This document shows positions 37,345-45,858 of a stretch of 64,000 nucleotides of DNA, piece by piece (position 1 is the stretch's first letter; each line of letters opens with the position of its first letter). The translations under genes were made by a program, and so were the position numbers. The notes under the pieces are model-generated. The model was not told the origin of the DNA. It was given only the letters and a program-made list of their open reading frames with translations, and made no database searches. Source of the DNA: Ruicaihuangia caeni (GTDB taxonomy: Bacteria; Actinomycetota; Actinomycetes; Actinomycetales; Microbacteriaceae); assembly GCF_029952955.1 (NCBI RefSeq), contig NZ_JASATX010000001.1:372001-436000 (forward strand). The letters are read 5' to 3'.

Positions 37345-38475
37345 TCATGCCAGTCCTGCGCGCAACTCCTCGATGAGCGAGTCGACGACCGACCGCCCGC
37401 GGTCGGTGCTGTCGGTCGCGACCCGGCGCTGCCGCTCGTAGCCGGCACCCCGCTGCATGATCCGCTCTGCGCCCGCGAGCTCGTCTGCGCAATCGAGTTC
37501 CTCGGCGATCGGCGCCAGACGCTGGCACAGCGCCGCGATCGCCGATCGTGCCGGCCGGCTCGACCCGGCGGCATCCTCGATGATGTTCGCGTCGAGTCCG
37601 TAGCGGGCGGCGCGCCACTTGTTCTCGCGCCAGAACCAATGGGGCAACGGCTCCACGGTCTCTCCGGCGTCGAGTCGTCGCATCGTCTCCTCTGCGAGGC
37701 ATTGGGTGAGCGCCGCCATGGTGCCCACCTCTTCGATCGTCGCGACCCCGTCGGGGATGCGGTTCTCCACGGTGCCGAGCTTCGGCGAGGGGCGCACGTC
37801 CCAGCGCAGCTCGCTGGAGTCCTCGATCGCCTGGCAGCCCACGAGATCCTCCACCATCCGCTCGAACTCCTCATAGCGCTCGAAGCGCGGTGGCAGCCCA
37901 GCGATCGGCAGCAGTTGGTAGATCAGCGCCCGGTTGGAGGCGTAGCCGGTGTCGTCGCCCTGCCAGAACGGGCTCGACGCGGACAGCGCCTGGAAGTGTG
38001 CGAAGTGGTCGATGAGCACGTTCATGACGGGTATCACCGCCTCTGCGCGGTCGACGCCGACGTGCACGTGCACGCCCCAGATCATCATCTGCCGAGCCCA
38101 CCATTGCGACCGATCGAGCACGCGCTGGTAGCGGTCCTTACCGGGCGTGACCTGTTGCCGGTCCCAGCGGCTGAACGGATGCGTGGCGCCGCAGACGAGC
38201 TCGACACCGAGCTCACGCGCCACCGGTTGCGCGCGGTCGATGAGCGACACCAGATCCGCGACCGCATCCCGCACCCGGCGGTGCGCCGAACTCGCCAATT
38301 CGATGGTGTTGGTCAGGAACTCCGTCGTGAGGCGCGGATAGCCGTCGTACCCCTCGGTGCGCCGCAGCAACTCTGCCGCGAGAGGGCTGAGCTCCCGGGT
38401 CTCGGCATCCACGCAGGCCAATTCCCACTCGATGCCGATGGTCGAACGCTCTGAACTCGCGAAGGTCACTGCCAC
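37345..38475 (-). CDS. YbdK-type glutamate-cysteine ligase family protein (carboxylate-amine ligase)
   Basis: A roughly 376-residue GCS2-family ATP-dependent carboxylate-amine ligase. Family motifs include [40 protein letters not shown] and [20 protein letters not shown]. YbdK-like proteins show weak gamma-glutamylcysteine synthetase activity in vitro; the physiological role is unsettled, and actinobacteria normally use mycothiol. The start is uncertain: GTG 38475 gives the usual N-terminus, while GTG 38520 would add 15 residues. No strong Shine-Dalgarno for either. Divergent from rpsP. Confidence 0.87.
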   Translation of the reverse strand: MAVTFASSERSTIGIEWELACVDAETRELSPLAAELLRRTEGYDGYPRLTTEFLTNTIELASSAHRRVRDAVADLVSLIDRAQPVARELGVELVCGATHPFSRWDRQQVTPGKDRYQRVLDRSQWWARQMMIWGVHVHVGVDRAEAVIPVMNVLIDHFAHFQALSASSPFWQGDDTGYASNRALIYQLLPIAGLPPRFERYEEFERMVEDLVGCQAIEDSSELRWDVRPSPKLGTVENRIPDGVATIEEVGTMAALTQCLAEETMRRLDAGETVEPLPHWFWRENKWRAARYGLDANIIEDAAGSSRPARSAIAALCQRLAPIAEELDCADELAGAERIMQRGAGYERQRRVATDSTDRGRSVVDSLIEELRAGLA

Positions 38476-38568
38476 ACTCGATTGTGACGTGGGCGGATGC
38501 CGGTGGCCATGCGACTGCACTGTCTCTTCTCCGACTGGGCCACCCGCATCGGGCGGCGAACGTCGTGG

Positions 38569-38606
38569 TTCGCCGCAGCCCGCTGGATCTGGCAGAATGG
38601 ATAGCC
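38569..38606 (+). promoter_or_regulatory. Promoter of the rpsP-khpA-rimM block
   Basis: TTCGCC (38569-38574), 18-nt spacer, CAGAAT (38593-38598) followed by GGATAGC. The same arrangement and almost the same sequence occurs upstream of rplS (41506-41544), which strongly suggests a real promoter class. The leader before rpsP would be about 115 nt. Confidence 0.65.
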
Positions 38607-38719
38607 GAGTTGCGGCTCGCCCGACCCTCTATCAGGCGCCCGCAGCACCACGAGCTTTCGCCGAGAGTGCCCCCACGCCTGCGGCTCCAGTTCACACCAC
38701 GCAAATACTCAGGAGAATT

Positions 38720-39160
38720 GTGGCTGTCAAGATCCGTCTCAAGCGCCTCGGAAAGATCCGTGCGCCGTACTACCGCATCGTCGTCGCAGACTCGCGCACC
38801 AAGCGCGACGGTCGCGTGATCGAAGAGATCGGCAAGTACCACCCCACCGAGGAGCCCTCGTTCATCGAGGTCGACTCGGAGCGCGCCCAGTACTGGCTCG
38901 GCGTCGGTGCTCAGCCCACCGAGCAGGTGCTCGCGCTGCTGAAGCTCAGCGGCGACTGGGGCAAGTTCAAGGGCGAGAAGGACGCGAAGAGCTCCATCAA
39001 GCCCGTCGAGGCCAAGGCTCAGTTCGTCGCCGACGAGAAGAAGAAGGCCGTGCTCAAGCCGAAGAGCGAGAAGGCTGAGCAGCCGAAGGCCGAGGCACCC
39101 GCAGCCGACGACGCCGCTGAGGTGCCCGCGGCCGAGGGCACCGAAGAGGGCCAGGCCTAG
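38720..39160 (+). CDS. rpsP: 30S ribosomal protein S16
   Basis: A 146-residue S16 with GTG start at 38720 after AGGAG. The core, [20 protein letters not shown] through about residue 85, is canonical. The rest is an Ala/Glu/Lys-rich C-terminal extension ([20 protein letters not shown]) that makes it longer than the roughly 80-90 residues of most S16 proteins, a feature seen in other actinobacteria. First gene of the rpsP-khpA-rimM-trmD block. Confidence 0.96.
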   Translation: MAVKIRLKRLGKIRAPYYRIVVADSRTKRDGRVIEEIGKYHPTEEPSFIEVDSERAQYWLGVGAQPTEQVLALLKLSGDWGKFKGEKDAKSSIKPVEAKAQFVADEKKKAVLKPKSEKAEQPKAEAPAADDAAEVPAAEGTEEGQA

Positions 39161-39164
39161 TCCA

Positions 39165-39401
39165 GTGCTGTCCTCTGCGCTCGAGCACCTCGTTTCGGGG
39201 ATCGTCGACCACCCCGATCAGGTGCAGGTCGCGTCGAAGAGCTCACCGCGCGGCGAGGTCCTCGAGGTGCGCGTGCACCCCGAGGACCTCGGCCGTGTGA
39301 TCGGCCGCGGCGGGCGCACCGCGAAGGCGCTGCGCACGCTCGTGGCCGCTCTCGCCGATGGTCGTCGTGTGCGTGTCGACGTCATCGACACCGACTCCTA
39401 G
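39165..39401 (+). CDS. khpA: KH-domain RNA-binding protein (KhpA/YlqC)
   Basis: A 78-residue single KH-domain protein with GTG start at 39165, 4 nt after rpsP. The GxxG loop is VIGRGGRTAKALRTLV. KhpA family members bind RNA and often pair with KhpB; the position between rpsP and rimM is conserved in Gram-positives. Confidence 0.93.
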   Translation: MLSSALEHLVSGIVDHPDQVQVASKSSPRGEVLEVRVHPEDLGRVIGRGGRTAKALRTLVAALADGRRVRVDVIDTDS

Positions 39402-39403
39402 TC

Positions 39404-39961
39404 GTGGCGGCGTCATCGAAGAAGCCCGACCGCACGCAGCTTCGCGTCGGCCGGCTGGTGAAAGCGCACGGGCTCAAGGGCGCGCTGAAGCTCGAGCTGT
39501 ACACCGACGAGCCCGAGCGACGCTTCGTGCCGGGCGCCTCCTTCACGCTCCAGGTGCCGAGCACCTCGCCGTGGCATGGCAAGACGATCGAGCTCACCGA
39601 GCTCCGCTGGTACAACGGCCAGCCGGTCGCCTTCTTCGAGGGCGTCACCGATCGCACCGCGGCTGAGACTCTCGTGCGTGCGATCCTGTGGATCGACCAG
39701 AGCAGCGATGAGCTGCCCGCCGAGGAAGACGCCTGGTACGACCACCAGCTGGTCGGTCTGCAGGTGCGCCGCGACGGAGCCCCGGTCGGCACCGTCGCGC
39801 GAGTCGAGCACCTGCCCGCACAAGACCTGCTCGTCGTCGACACCGGCGATCGCGAAGTGATGGTCCCATTCGTGAAGGCCATCGTGCCGTCGGTCGATAT
39901 CGAGGCTGGGTTCGTCGAGATCACGCCCCCTTCCGGGCTCTTCGAAGACGCCGCAGAGTGA
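39404..39961 (+). CDS. rimM: 16S rRNA processing protein RimM
   Basis: A 185-residue 30S maturation factor, GTG start 2 nt after khpA. The N-terminal barrel has LRVGRLVKAHGLKGALKLEL and the C-terminal PRC-barrel has WYDHQLVGLQVRRDGAPVGT and DTGDREVMVPFVKAIVPSVD. It assists maturation of the 30S head near S19. Confidence 0.94.
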   Translation: MAASSKKPDRTQLRVGRLVKAHGLKGALKLELYTDEPERRFVPGASFTLQVPSTSPWHGKTIELTELRWYNGQPVAFFEGVTDRTAAETLVRAILWIDQSSDELPAEEDAWYDHQLVGLQVRRDGAPVGTVARVEHLPAQDLLVVDTGDREVMVPFVKAIVPSVDIEAGFVEITPPSGLFEDAAE

Positions 39962-40005
39962 CGCCCCGGCACGCTGCCGTGTACCCGCGCAACGACCGGG
40001 CAGTC

Positions 40006-40018
40006 TAGGGTCGATATC
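40006..40018 (+). promoter_or_regulatory. -10 element of trmD, leaderless start
   Basis: TAGGGT (40006-40011), 7 nt, then the trmD GTG at 40019. It indicates a separate leaderless transcript for trmD in addition to readthrough from rpsP-rimM. Confidence 0.5.
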
Positions 40019-40735
40019 GTGCGCATCGATATCGTCTCGATCTTTCCCGAGTTCTTCGATGTGCTCGACATCTCATTGCTCGGCAAGGCGCGCCGGGCAG
40101 GACTCATCGAGCTCGGCGTGCACGATCTCCGCGATTTCACGCATGACCGCCACCGCACTGTCGACGACACACCGTACGGCGGCGGCGCCGGGATGGTGAT
40201 GAAGCCGGAGCCATGGGGCGAGGCGTTCGATGAGATCATCGGCGACCCCGGCGGTGAGGCGGAGCAGGATGCTGCTGCATCCGGCCCTCTCGTCATCTTC
40301 CCCTCGCCTGCGGGCCTGCAGTTCAACCAGGCGATGGCGAGGGAACTCGCCGCGGAGCAGCACCTGGTCTTCGCCTGCGGCCGGTACGAGGGCATCGACC
40401 AGCGCGTGGTCGAGCACACCGCCACTCGCGCGAGGGTGCGCCTCGTGAGCCTCGGCGACTACGTGCTCAACGGCGGCGAGGTGGCAGCCATGGCGATGAT
40501 CGAGGCGATCGGCAGGCTCATCCCTGGCGTGGTCGGCAACCCCGAGAGCCTGGTCGAGGAGAGCCACGAGTCAGGGCTGCTCGAGTACCCGAGCTACACC
40601 AAGCCCGCGAGCTGGCGGGGCTTCGACGTTCCGCCGGTGCTGCTGAGCGGCAACCACGCGGCCGTGGCTGCATGGCGTCACGAGCAGCAGCTCGAGCGCA
40701 CGCGCCAGGTGCGGCCAGACTTGCTGCCCGGCTGA
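40019..40735 (+). CDS. trmD: tRNA (guanine-N1)-methyltransferase
   Basis: A 238-residue SPOUT methyltransferase that makes m1G37 in tRNA. Trefoil-knot motifs: [20 protein letters not shown] at the start, [20 protein letters not shown] and [23 protein letters not shown] start, with a -10 element positioned for a leaderless mRNA. It ends the ribosome-maturation block; rplS, usually next, is separated by a TetR gene on the other strand. Confidence 0.96.
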   Translation: MRIDIVSIFPEFFDVLDISLLGKARRAGLIELGVHDLRDFTHDRHRTVDDTPYGGGAGMVMKPEPWGEAFDEIIGDPGGEAEQDAAASGPLVIFPSPAGLQFNQAMARELAAEQHLVFACGRYEGIDQRVVEHTATRARVRLVSLGDYVLNGGEVAAMAMIEAIGRLIPGVVGNPESLVEESHESGLLEYPSYTKPASWRGFDVPPVLLSGNHAAVAAWRHEQQLERTRQVRPDLLPG

Positions 40736-40780
40736 GCCGCAGCCGGGCCGGTACAGCGCCCAGCAGTAACCGCTCTTCCA

Positions 40781-40832
40781 GAGGCCCTGCCGTTCGAGAG
40801 ACACTGCCGCGGGAGGCCCTGCCGTTCGAGAG
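40781..40832. repeat. 20-bp direct repeat between trmD and the TetR gene
   Basis: GAGGCCCTGCCGTTCGAGAG occurs at 40781-40800 and identically at 40813-40832, 32 bp apart. A shorter GAGTCACCG motif is also duplicated just beyond. It occupies most of the 114-bp gap between two convergent genes. Function unknown. Confidence 0.85.
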
Positions 40833-40849
40833 TCACCGCCGTGCGGGAG

Positions 40850-41488
40850 TCACCGTGGGATCATCGCTCGGATGGGTTCCAACTCGGCGTGCATGAGCTC
40901 CCGAGTTCGTTCGATGAAGCGCTCGTCGCCGTGTGCGTCGTACGCGAAGGCCCGGCGCATGAGTCCGTCGGCGATCTCGACCGCGACCTCGATCTTGAAG
41001 ACCGCTTCGGGGGTCGCTTGCACCTCGAAGTGCTCGCTCAGCATCGACAGGTACAGCTGTGCCAGCATTCCGCCGCTCGCTCCATCGGTATCGAGCAGCC
41101 GCTCCGGCACGAGATCGCCGAGTCGCAGCCATCGGAACCCGGGTTCATTGCGCATCATGTCGACGAAGATGTCGAGGGTCGCGTCGAGCGCCGGCGCCCA
41201 GCCCTCCAGACCGGGGCGGAGCGCGGACGCCAGGCGGCCCACGTAGCGTTCGATGTTCCGGACCGTCAACGCCTGCAGGAGCGAGCCGATGTTCGGGAAG
41301 TAGCGGTAGACCACCCCGACAGAGGAGTGAGCCCTCGCCGCGACGAGGCTCGTCGTGAGCCCGTCGACGCCCGTCTCGGCGATGATCGCGGCAGCAGCAT
41401 CGAGCAGCAGCTCGATTCGCTCACTGCTGCGCTGTTGAACTGGGGCGGTGCGGATGATCCGTCGCAACAGATCCTGGGTCTGGGTCAC
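40850..41488 (-). CDS. TetR/AcrR-family transcriptional regulator
   Basis: A 212-residue TetR-type regulator. The GTG at 41488 is backed by AAGGAGG at ideal distance; the frame is open upstream but unsupported. The N-terminal helix-turn-helix is [20 protein letters not shown] followed by [20 protein letters not shown]. The ligand-binding part is typical of the family. It sits between trmD and rplS on the opposite strand, breaking the usual trmD-rplS linkage; its target is unknown and may include its own promoter next to that of rplS. Confidence 0.9.
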   Translation of the reverse strand: MTQTQDLLRRIIRTAPVQQRSSERIELLLDAAAAIIAETGVDGLTTSLVAARAHSSVGVVYRYFPNIGSLLQALTVRNIERYVGRLASALRPGLEGWAPALDATLDIFVDMMRNEPGFRWLRLGDLVPERLLDTDGASGGMLAQLYLSMLSEHFEVQATPEAVFKIEVAVEIADGLMRRAFAYDAHGDERFIERTRELMHAELEPIRAMIPR

Positions 41489-41505
41489 CGGCCTCCTTCG
41501 ACTCG

Positions 41506-41544
41506 TTCGCAGCCTGCTCGACTCTATGGCAGAATTGATAGCTG
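41506..41544 (+). promoter_or_regulatory. Promoter of rplS
   Basis: TTCGCA (41506-41511), 18-nt spacer, CAGAAT (41530-41535), then TGATAGCTG. Spacing and sequence match the rpsP promoter at 38569-38606. The 5' leader before rplS would be about 115 nt. Confidence 0.65.
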
Positions 41545-41656
41545 TGCCTTGAGCCGGTTCTGCCTCTGGGGAACCGACGATCACAACGGCACACCACTGA
41601 CAACCATTCTTCCTTACCGCGAGCCGACCAGCGGCGGCCGCAGAGAGCGAACCACC

Positions 41657-42004
41657 ATGCACATCCTCGATTCCGTCGATGCGGCTGCGACTCGCACCGA
41701 CATCCCCGAGTTCCGGGCCGGTGACACCGTCAAGGTGCACGTCAACATCATTGAAGGTCAGCGCTCGCGTATCCAGGTCTTCCAGGGCGTCGTGATCGCT
41801 CGCTCGGGCCACGGCGTGCGTGAGACCTTCACCGTGCGCAAGGTGAGCTTCCAGGTGGGCGTCGAGCGCATCTTCCCGGTGCACTCGCCCGTCATCGACC
41901 ACATCGAGGTCGTCACCCGCGGTGACGTGCGTCGCGCGAAGCTGTACTACCTGCGCAACCTCACGGGCAAGAAGGCGAAGATTCGCGAGAAGCGCGAGAG
42001 CTGA
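41657..42004 (+). CDS. rplS: 50S ribosomal protein L19
   Basis: A 115-residue L19. The ATG at 41657 begins [19 protein letters not shown]; the core [20 protein letters not shown] and [20 protein letters not shown] is canonical, ending [17 protein letters not shown]. It has its own promoter, matched to that of rpsP, because a TetR gene separates it from trmD. A hairpin terminator follows. Confidence 0.97.
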   Translation: MHILDSVDAAATRTDIPEFRAGDTVKVHVNIIEGQRSRIQVFQGVVIARSGHGVRETFTVRKVSFQVGVERIFPVHSPVIDHIEVVTRGDVRRAKLYYLRNLTGKKAKIREKRES

Positions 42005-42026
42005 CGCTGGCTCTCACCGATTCGAC

Positions 42027-42063
42027 TGAGCTCCCCGCACATCTAGGATGGTCGGGGAGCTCA
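42027..42063 (+). terminator. rplS terminator with the lepB -10 element in its loop
   Basis: An 11-bp perfect stem, TGAGCTCCCCG (42027-42037) with CGGGGAGCTCA (42053-42063). The 15-nt loop contains TAGGAT (42043-42048), a good -10 hexamer for lepB, whose transcript would begin near 42055 inside the right arm. Confidence 0.65.
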
Positions 42064-42071
42064 GGGGTTTA

Positions 42072-42812
42072 ATGACGGATGCATTGCAGCCTGCGCGCCG
42101 GGCGGAATCTCGCAGGGCGCCGCGCAGGCGTGGGGGATGGCGGTCGTTCCTCCGCGACGTGCTCGTGATCTTCGTCGCCGCTCTGGTGATCTCGTTCCTG
42201 ATCAAGACGTTTCTGATCCGGTCGTTCTACATCCCGTCGGAGTCGATGTTCGACACGCTGCACCGCGATGACCGCATCATCGTCAATCAACTGACGCCGG
42301 AGCTCGTGCCAGTGGCGCGTGGCGACATCGTGGTGTTCGAGGACCCAGGGGGCTGGCTCACCCCGTCGCCGGAGCCTGAGAAGGCGCCGATCGCGGCAGC
42401 GGCTGACTGGGTGCTCTCGCTGGTGGGGCTCGCGGCGGACGACACGAACGAGCACCTGATCAAGCGCGTGATCGGCCTCCCCGGCGATACCGTCGCCTGC
42501 TGCAATGAGTTCGGTCAGCTGACGGTGAACGGCGTGCCGCTCGACGAGCCGTACGTGAACCTGCCTGCCGGCGCCACCAGGGTCTCCGCCGACGACTTCA
42601 AGGTCACCGTGCCGGAGGGCGCCCTCTGGGTCATGGGCGACAATCGTTGGGCATCCGCCGATTCGCGCTACAACCGCGACAAGCCGGGCAATGGCTTCGT
42701 GCCGATGGGCAATGTCGTCGGGCGGGCTGTGGTCATCTCGTGGCCCATCGATCGTTGGACCTGGCTCGACAACTACGAGACCGTGTTCCGCGGCGTCGAC
42801 GTGGAGCGCTGA
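42072..42812 (+). CDS. lepB: Signal peptidase I
   Basis: A 246-residue membrane-bound type I signal peptidase with one N-terminal transmembrane helix (about 28-48). The catalytic Ser58 is in FYIPSESMFDTLHRDDRIIV and the general-base Lys131 in HLIKRVIGLPGDTVAC; GDNRWASADSRYN is the conserved box E. The ATG at 42072 follows AGGGG; the earlier ATG at 42048 lies inside the upstream hairpin and is unlikely. It removes signal peptides from secreted proteins at the outer face of the membrane. Confidence 0.95.
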   Translation: MTDALQPARRAESRRAPRRRGGWRSFLRDVLVIFVAALVISFLIKTFLIRSFYIPSESMFDTLHRDDRIIVNQLTPELVPVARGDIVVFEDPGGWLTPSPEPEKAPIAAAADWVLSLVGLAADDTNEHLIKRVIGLPGDTVACCNEFGQLTVNGVPLDEPYVNLPAGATRVSADDFKVTVPEGALWVMGDNRWASADSRYNRDKPGNGFVPMGNVVGRAVVISWPIDRWTWLDNYETVFRGVDVER

Positions 42813-42817
42813 AGGCG

Positions 42818-43477
42818 ATGATGGCGGTCGTCGAACCGGATCTCTCGGTTGAGCGGGCGTTCTTCGCGGGCGGGTCGCGTCTGGTGATCGGGCTCGATGA
42901 AGTCGGCAGGGGCGCGCTCGCCGGGCCGGTGGCCGTCGGCGCTGCCGTCATCGCGGCGAAGGTCTCAGCGGTGCCCAAGGGGCTCCGCGACTCGAAGCTC
43001 ATCCCGGAGGCCAAGCGCTCCGGGGTCGAGTCCGACGCGCGCGCGTGGGCGGAGGCGTGCGGGGTGGGGCTGGCGTCTGCCGCAGAGGTCGACCAGGACG
43101 GCATCATCGCCGCGTTAGGGCTCGCGGCTCGACGCGTGCTCGAAGAGCTGCACCGGTCGGGCGTGCCCGTGACTGAGAGCGTCGTCCTCCTCGACGGCAC
43201 CCACGACTGGCTCTCACCGGTGCTGCGGGCGCCGCTCCGCGTGGTGACGCGCGCGAAGGCGGACCGCGACTGCGGCTCGGTCGCCGCGGCATCCGTCATC
43301 GCGAAAGTGCATCGCGACAGCCTCATGATCCGTGCGCACGACGAGCAGCCGGTGTATCACTGGCTCAGCAACAAGGGCTACGCGAGTGCAGCGCATTTCG
43401 CGGCGCTCGCCGAGCACGGCGCCAGCGCCATGCACCGGCGCACCTGGCTGAGAACCGCGCCCGATATTCCGGCCTAG
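42818..43477 (+). CDS. rnhB: Ribonuclease HII
   Basis: A 219-residue RNase HII that removes ribonucleotides from DNA. The active-site acidic pair is Asp27-Glu28 in VIGLDEVGRGALAGPVAVGA, with a further acid in VVLLDGTHDWL and TRAKADRDCGSVAAASVIAK. The start may be either of two adjacent ATGs (42818 or 42821). It follows lepB by 5 nt. Confidence 0.94.
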   Translation: MMAVVEPDLSVERAFFAGGSRLVIGLDEVGRGALAGPVAVGAAVIAAKVSAVPKGLRDSKLIPEAKRSGVESDARAWAEACGVGLASAAEVDQDGIIAALGLAARRVLEELHRSGVPVTESVVLLDGTHDWLSPVLRAPLRVVTRAKADRDCGSVAAASVIAKVHRDSLMIRAHDEQPVYHWLSNKGYASAAHFAALAEHGASAMHRRTWLRTAPDIPA

Positions 43478-43489
43478 GATTGGTGCAGC
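43475..43489 (+). promoter_or_regulatory. -10 element before the DUF2469 gene
   Basis: TAGGAT (43475-43480) overlaps the rnhB stop codon and ends 9 nt before the ATG at 43490, allowing a near-leaderless transcript. No Shine-Dalgarno motif is visible. Confidence 0.4.
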
Positions 43490-43813
43490 ATGGATGACGA
43501 CGACTTCGACGACTACGACCGTGAGGTCGAACTCGCCCTCTACCGCGAATACCGCGATGTGGTCGGCCAGTTCAAGTACGTCGTCGAGACCGAGCGGCGG
43601 TTCTACCTCGCGAACGAAGTCACTCAGACCCGCGTCGACACGGCGAACGACTTCTACTTCGAGCTCGTCATGCACGACGTCTGGGTGTGGGATGTCTACC
43701 GCTCAGACCGCTTCGTGAAGTCGGTGAAGGTGCTCACGTTCAAGGACGTGAACATCGAGGAGCTGAGCACGCGAGAGTTCAAGCTGCCGAAGGAGCTCGC
43801 GCTCGACGAGTAG
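43490..43813 (+). CDS. DUF2469 family protein
   Basis: A 107-residue acidic protein with the strongly conserved sequence VGQFKYVVETERRFYLANEV and ANDFYFELVMHDVWVWDVYR. This family is confined to actinobacteria and consistently lies between rnhB and yraN. No function is established. The N-terminus starts with an Asp run (MDDDDFDDYDRE). Confidence 0.9.
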   Translation: MDDDDFDDYDREVELALYREYRDVVGQFKYVVETERRFYLANEVTQTRVDTANDFYFELVMHDVWVWDVYRSDRFVKSVKVLTFKDVNIEELSTREFKLPKELALDE

Positions 43814-43963
43814 CTCGGTCGAGCCCGTTCCCTGAGCGGCTCGTGGCGCCGTCTTCGCGCGCCCTCAACACCCGCGAACCGAACTGCCTGATGAGCAGGT
43901 TCGGGTGGGCCGCCGATTCCCTCTGCACAGACCCTCCACCCTCGTTCCAGGAGGGCGGACGAC

Positions 43964-44317
43964 ATGGCACAGAAAGACCGGCTCGGCCGCGAGGGGGAGT
44001 CTCTCGCCGCTGAGTATCTCGAACGTCGCGGGTACACGATCGTCGAACGCAACTGGCGCTGCCGCTCTGGCGAGGTCGACATCGTCGCCGAGCACCAGGG
44101 AGAGCTCGTCCTGGTCGAGGTCAAGACGAGGTCGAGCGAGGCCTTCGGGCATCCTTTCGCTGCGATCACACCTGCGAAGCAGTCGCGCTTGCGCAGGCTC
44201 GCCGGCTTGTGGCGCGAAGCGCATCCAGGCACGGGGGCGATCAGAATCGACGCGGTCGCCGTGCTGCGGTCGAACGACGGCGCCGCCGCCATCGAGCATC
44301 TGCGGGCGGTGTGCTGA
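43964..44317 (+). CDS. yraN: YraN family protein (UPF0102, endonuclease-like fold)
   Basis: A 117-residue UPF0102 protein with the PD-(D/E)XK-like core ERNWRCRSGEVDIVAEHQGE and LVLVEVKTRSSEAFGHPFAA. Biological role unknown; a Holliday-junction-resolvase-like fold is accepted for the family. GGAGGG precedes the ATG and can pair with CCCTCC 12 nt upstream. Its last base overlaps the next start codon. Conserved neighbour of yifB and dprA. Confidence 0.92.
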   Translation: MAQKDRLGREGESLAAEYLERRGYTIVERNWRCRSGEVDIVAEHQGELVLVEVKTRSSEAFGHPFAAITPAKQSRLRRLAGLWREAHPGTGAIRIDAVAVLRSNDGAAAIEHLRAVC

Positions 44318-45858
44318 TGGCGGTATCTCGCGCCCACTCGGTCGCACTGCTCGGCATCGACGGGGCGATCGTCGAGATCGAGGCCGACATCTCCAGCGGG
44401 CTTCCCGCCACCGTGCTCGTCGGATTGCCCGATGCCGCGCTGGGGGAGGCTCAGCATCGTGTGCGAGCGGCAGCCATGAACTCGGGGTGCCCTCTCACCA
44501 GGCAGCGCCTCACCATCAACCTCTCGCCGGCGGGACTCCCGAAGCACGGAACCGCGTTCGACCTCGGCATCGCACTTGCCGCGTTCGCTGCCGACCGGGT
44601 CGTCGACCCCGCGTCCGTCGAGCGGCTCGCGCACCTGGGGGAGCTGGGCCTCGACGGACGGCTCCGCCCGATCAGCGGCATCCTCCCGGCAGTGCTGGCG
44701 GCGTCGCGGGCCGGTTTCGACACCGTGATGGTGCCGGCAGGCAACGCGGCCGAGGCGGCCCTTGTGCCGGGTGTGCGAGTGGTCGGTGTGGCCTCACTCC
44801 GGGAGGCGGCGGTCTGGCACGGCGCCGAATTGGAACTGCTCGACGTGGAGCCCATCATGCCGGCCGCGCCCCGCGTTGTCGAAGATGCAGATGCCGATCT
44901 CTGCGAGGTCATCGGGAACGACGATGCGATCGAGGCAATGCTTGCCGCTGCTGCGGGCGGGCACCACATGTTCCTGCTCGGACCACCGGGCGCGGGCAAG
45001 ACGATGCTTGCGGCGAGGCTTCCCGGCATCCTTCCTGAGCTCGACACGGACGCGGCGCTCGAGGTGAACTCGGTGCGCTCATTGGCAGGGGAGCCGGTCA
45101 CCGGCCGATTGTCCACCCGGCCGCCGCTTGAAGCGCCGCATCACACGGCGACTCCGGCCGCGCTCGTTGGAGGCGGGAGCCGGATCATCCGACCGGGCGC
45201 CGCCGCTCGAGCCAGCCACGGCGTGTTGTTCCTCGATGAGGCGGCCGAGTTCTCGGCCGTCGCCCTCGACGCGCTGCGGCAGCCGCTGGAATCTGGACGC
45301 ATCACGATTCACAGGGCGAACGCTGTGGCATCGTTCCCCGCCAAGTTCCAGCTGCTGCTCGCGGCGAACCCGTGCCCCTGTGGCCAGCACGGTGCGCCCG
45401 ACGCCGACGCCGACTGCGGCTGCGCTCCGTACGCACGGCGTCGCTACCTCGCGCGATTGTCGGGTCCGTTGCTCGACCGTGTCGACATCCAGCTTCGTGT
45501 GTCTCGCGTCACCGCAGCGCAACTCACCGCGGCCTCGGGAAACGCCCGACTGACGTCCGCCGAGGCTCGTGAGCGCGTGTCCGCAGCGCGCGCGGCGGCA
45601 CGCGAGCGGCTTGCGGGCACACCGTGGCGCACCAACTCCGAAGTGCCCGGGTCGTGGTTGCGCGACACGCGGCATCGCCTTCCTGCGGCCGTCACGGCTC
45701 CGCTCGACCGCGCGCTGGAGCGAGGAGCGATCTCGATGCGCGGGTTCGATCGAGTGCTCCGCGTCGCCTGGTCGATAGCGGACCTAGCCGGTTCGTCCTC
45801 TCCAACCGCAGAACACCTCGGTCGTGCTCTCTACTTTCGAAAGGCCCTCTCCTCATGA
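44317..45858 (+). CDS. YifB/ComM-family Mg-chelatase-like AAA+ ATPase
   Basis: A 513-residue ATPase. The N-terminal Lon-protease-like fold has LPATVLVGLPDAALGEAQHR and LTINLSPAGLPKHGTAFDLG. The AAA+ core has Walker A LLGPPGAGKTMLAARLPGIL and Walker B GVLFLDEAAEFSAVALDALR, followed by the cysteine-containing ANPCPCGQHG loop. ComM proteins promote branch migration during natural transformation in Gram-negatives; in actinobacteria the role is unproven. The ATG overlaps the yraN stop by 1 nt and the dprA start by 4 nt. Confidence 0.93.
   Translation: MAVSRAHSVALLGIDGAIVEIEADISSGLPATVLVGLPDAALGEAQHRVRAAAMNSGCPLTRQRLTINLSPAGLPKHGTAFDLGIALAAFAADRVVDPASVERLAHLGELGLDGRLRPISGILPAVLAASRAGFDTVMVPAGNAAEAALVPGVRVVGVASLREAAVWHGAELELLDVEPIMPAAPRVVEDADADLCEVIGNDDAIEAMLAAAAGGHHMFLLGPPGAGKTMLAARLPGILPELDTDAALEVNSVRSLAGEPVTGRLSTRPPLEAPHHTATPAALVGGGSRIIRPGAAARASHGVLFLDEAAEFSAVALDALRQPLESGRITIHRANAVASFPAKFQLLLAANPCPCGQHGAPDADADCGCAPYARRRYLARLSGPLLDRVDIQLRVSRVTAAQLTAASGNARLTSAEARERVSAARAAARERLAGTPWRTNSEVPGSWLRDTRHRLPAAVTAPLDRALERGAISMRGFDRVLRVAWSIADLAGSSSPTAEHLGRALYFRKALSS

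Noticed and set aside
42048-42071. Upstream ATG as the start of lepB
   Set aside because: It lies inside the rplS terminator hairpin and next to the probable -10 element; ATG 42072 has AGGGG at suitable distance.
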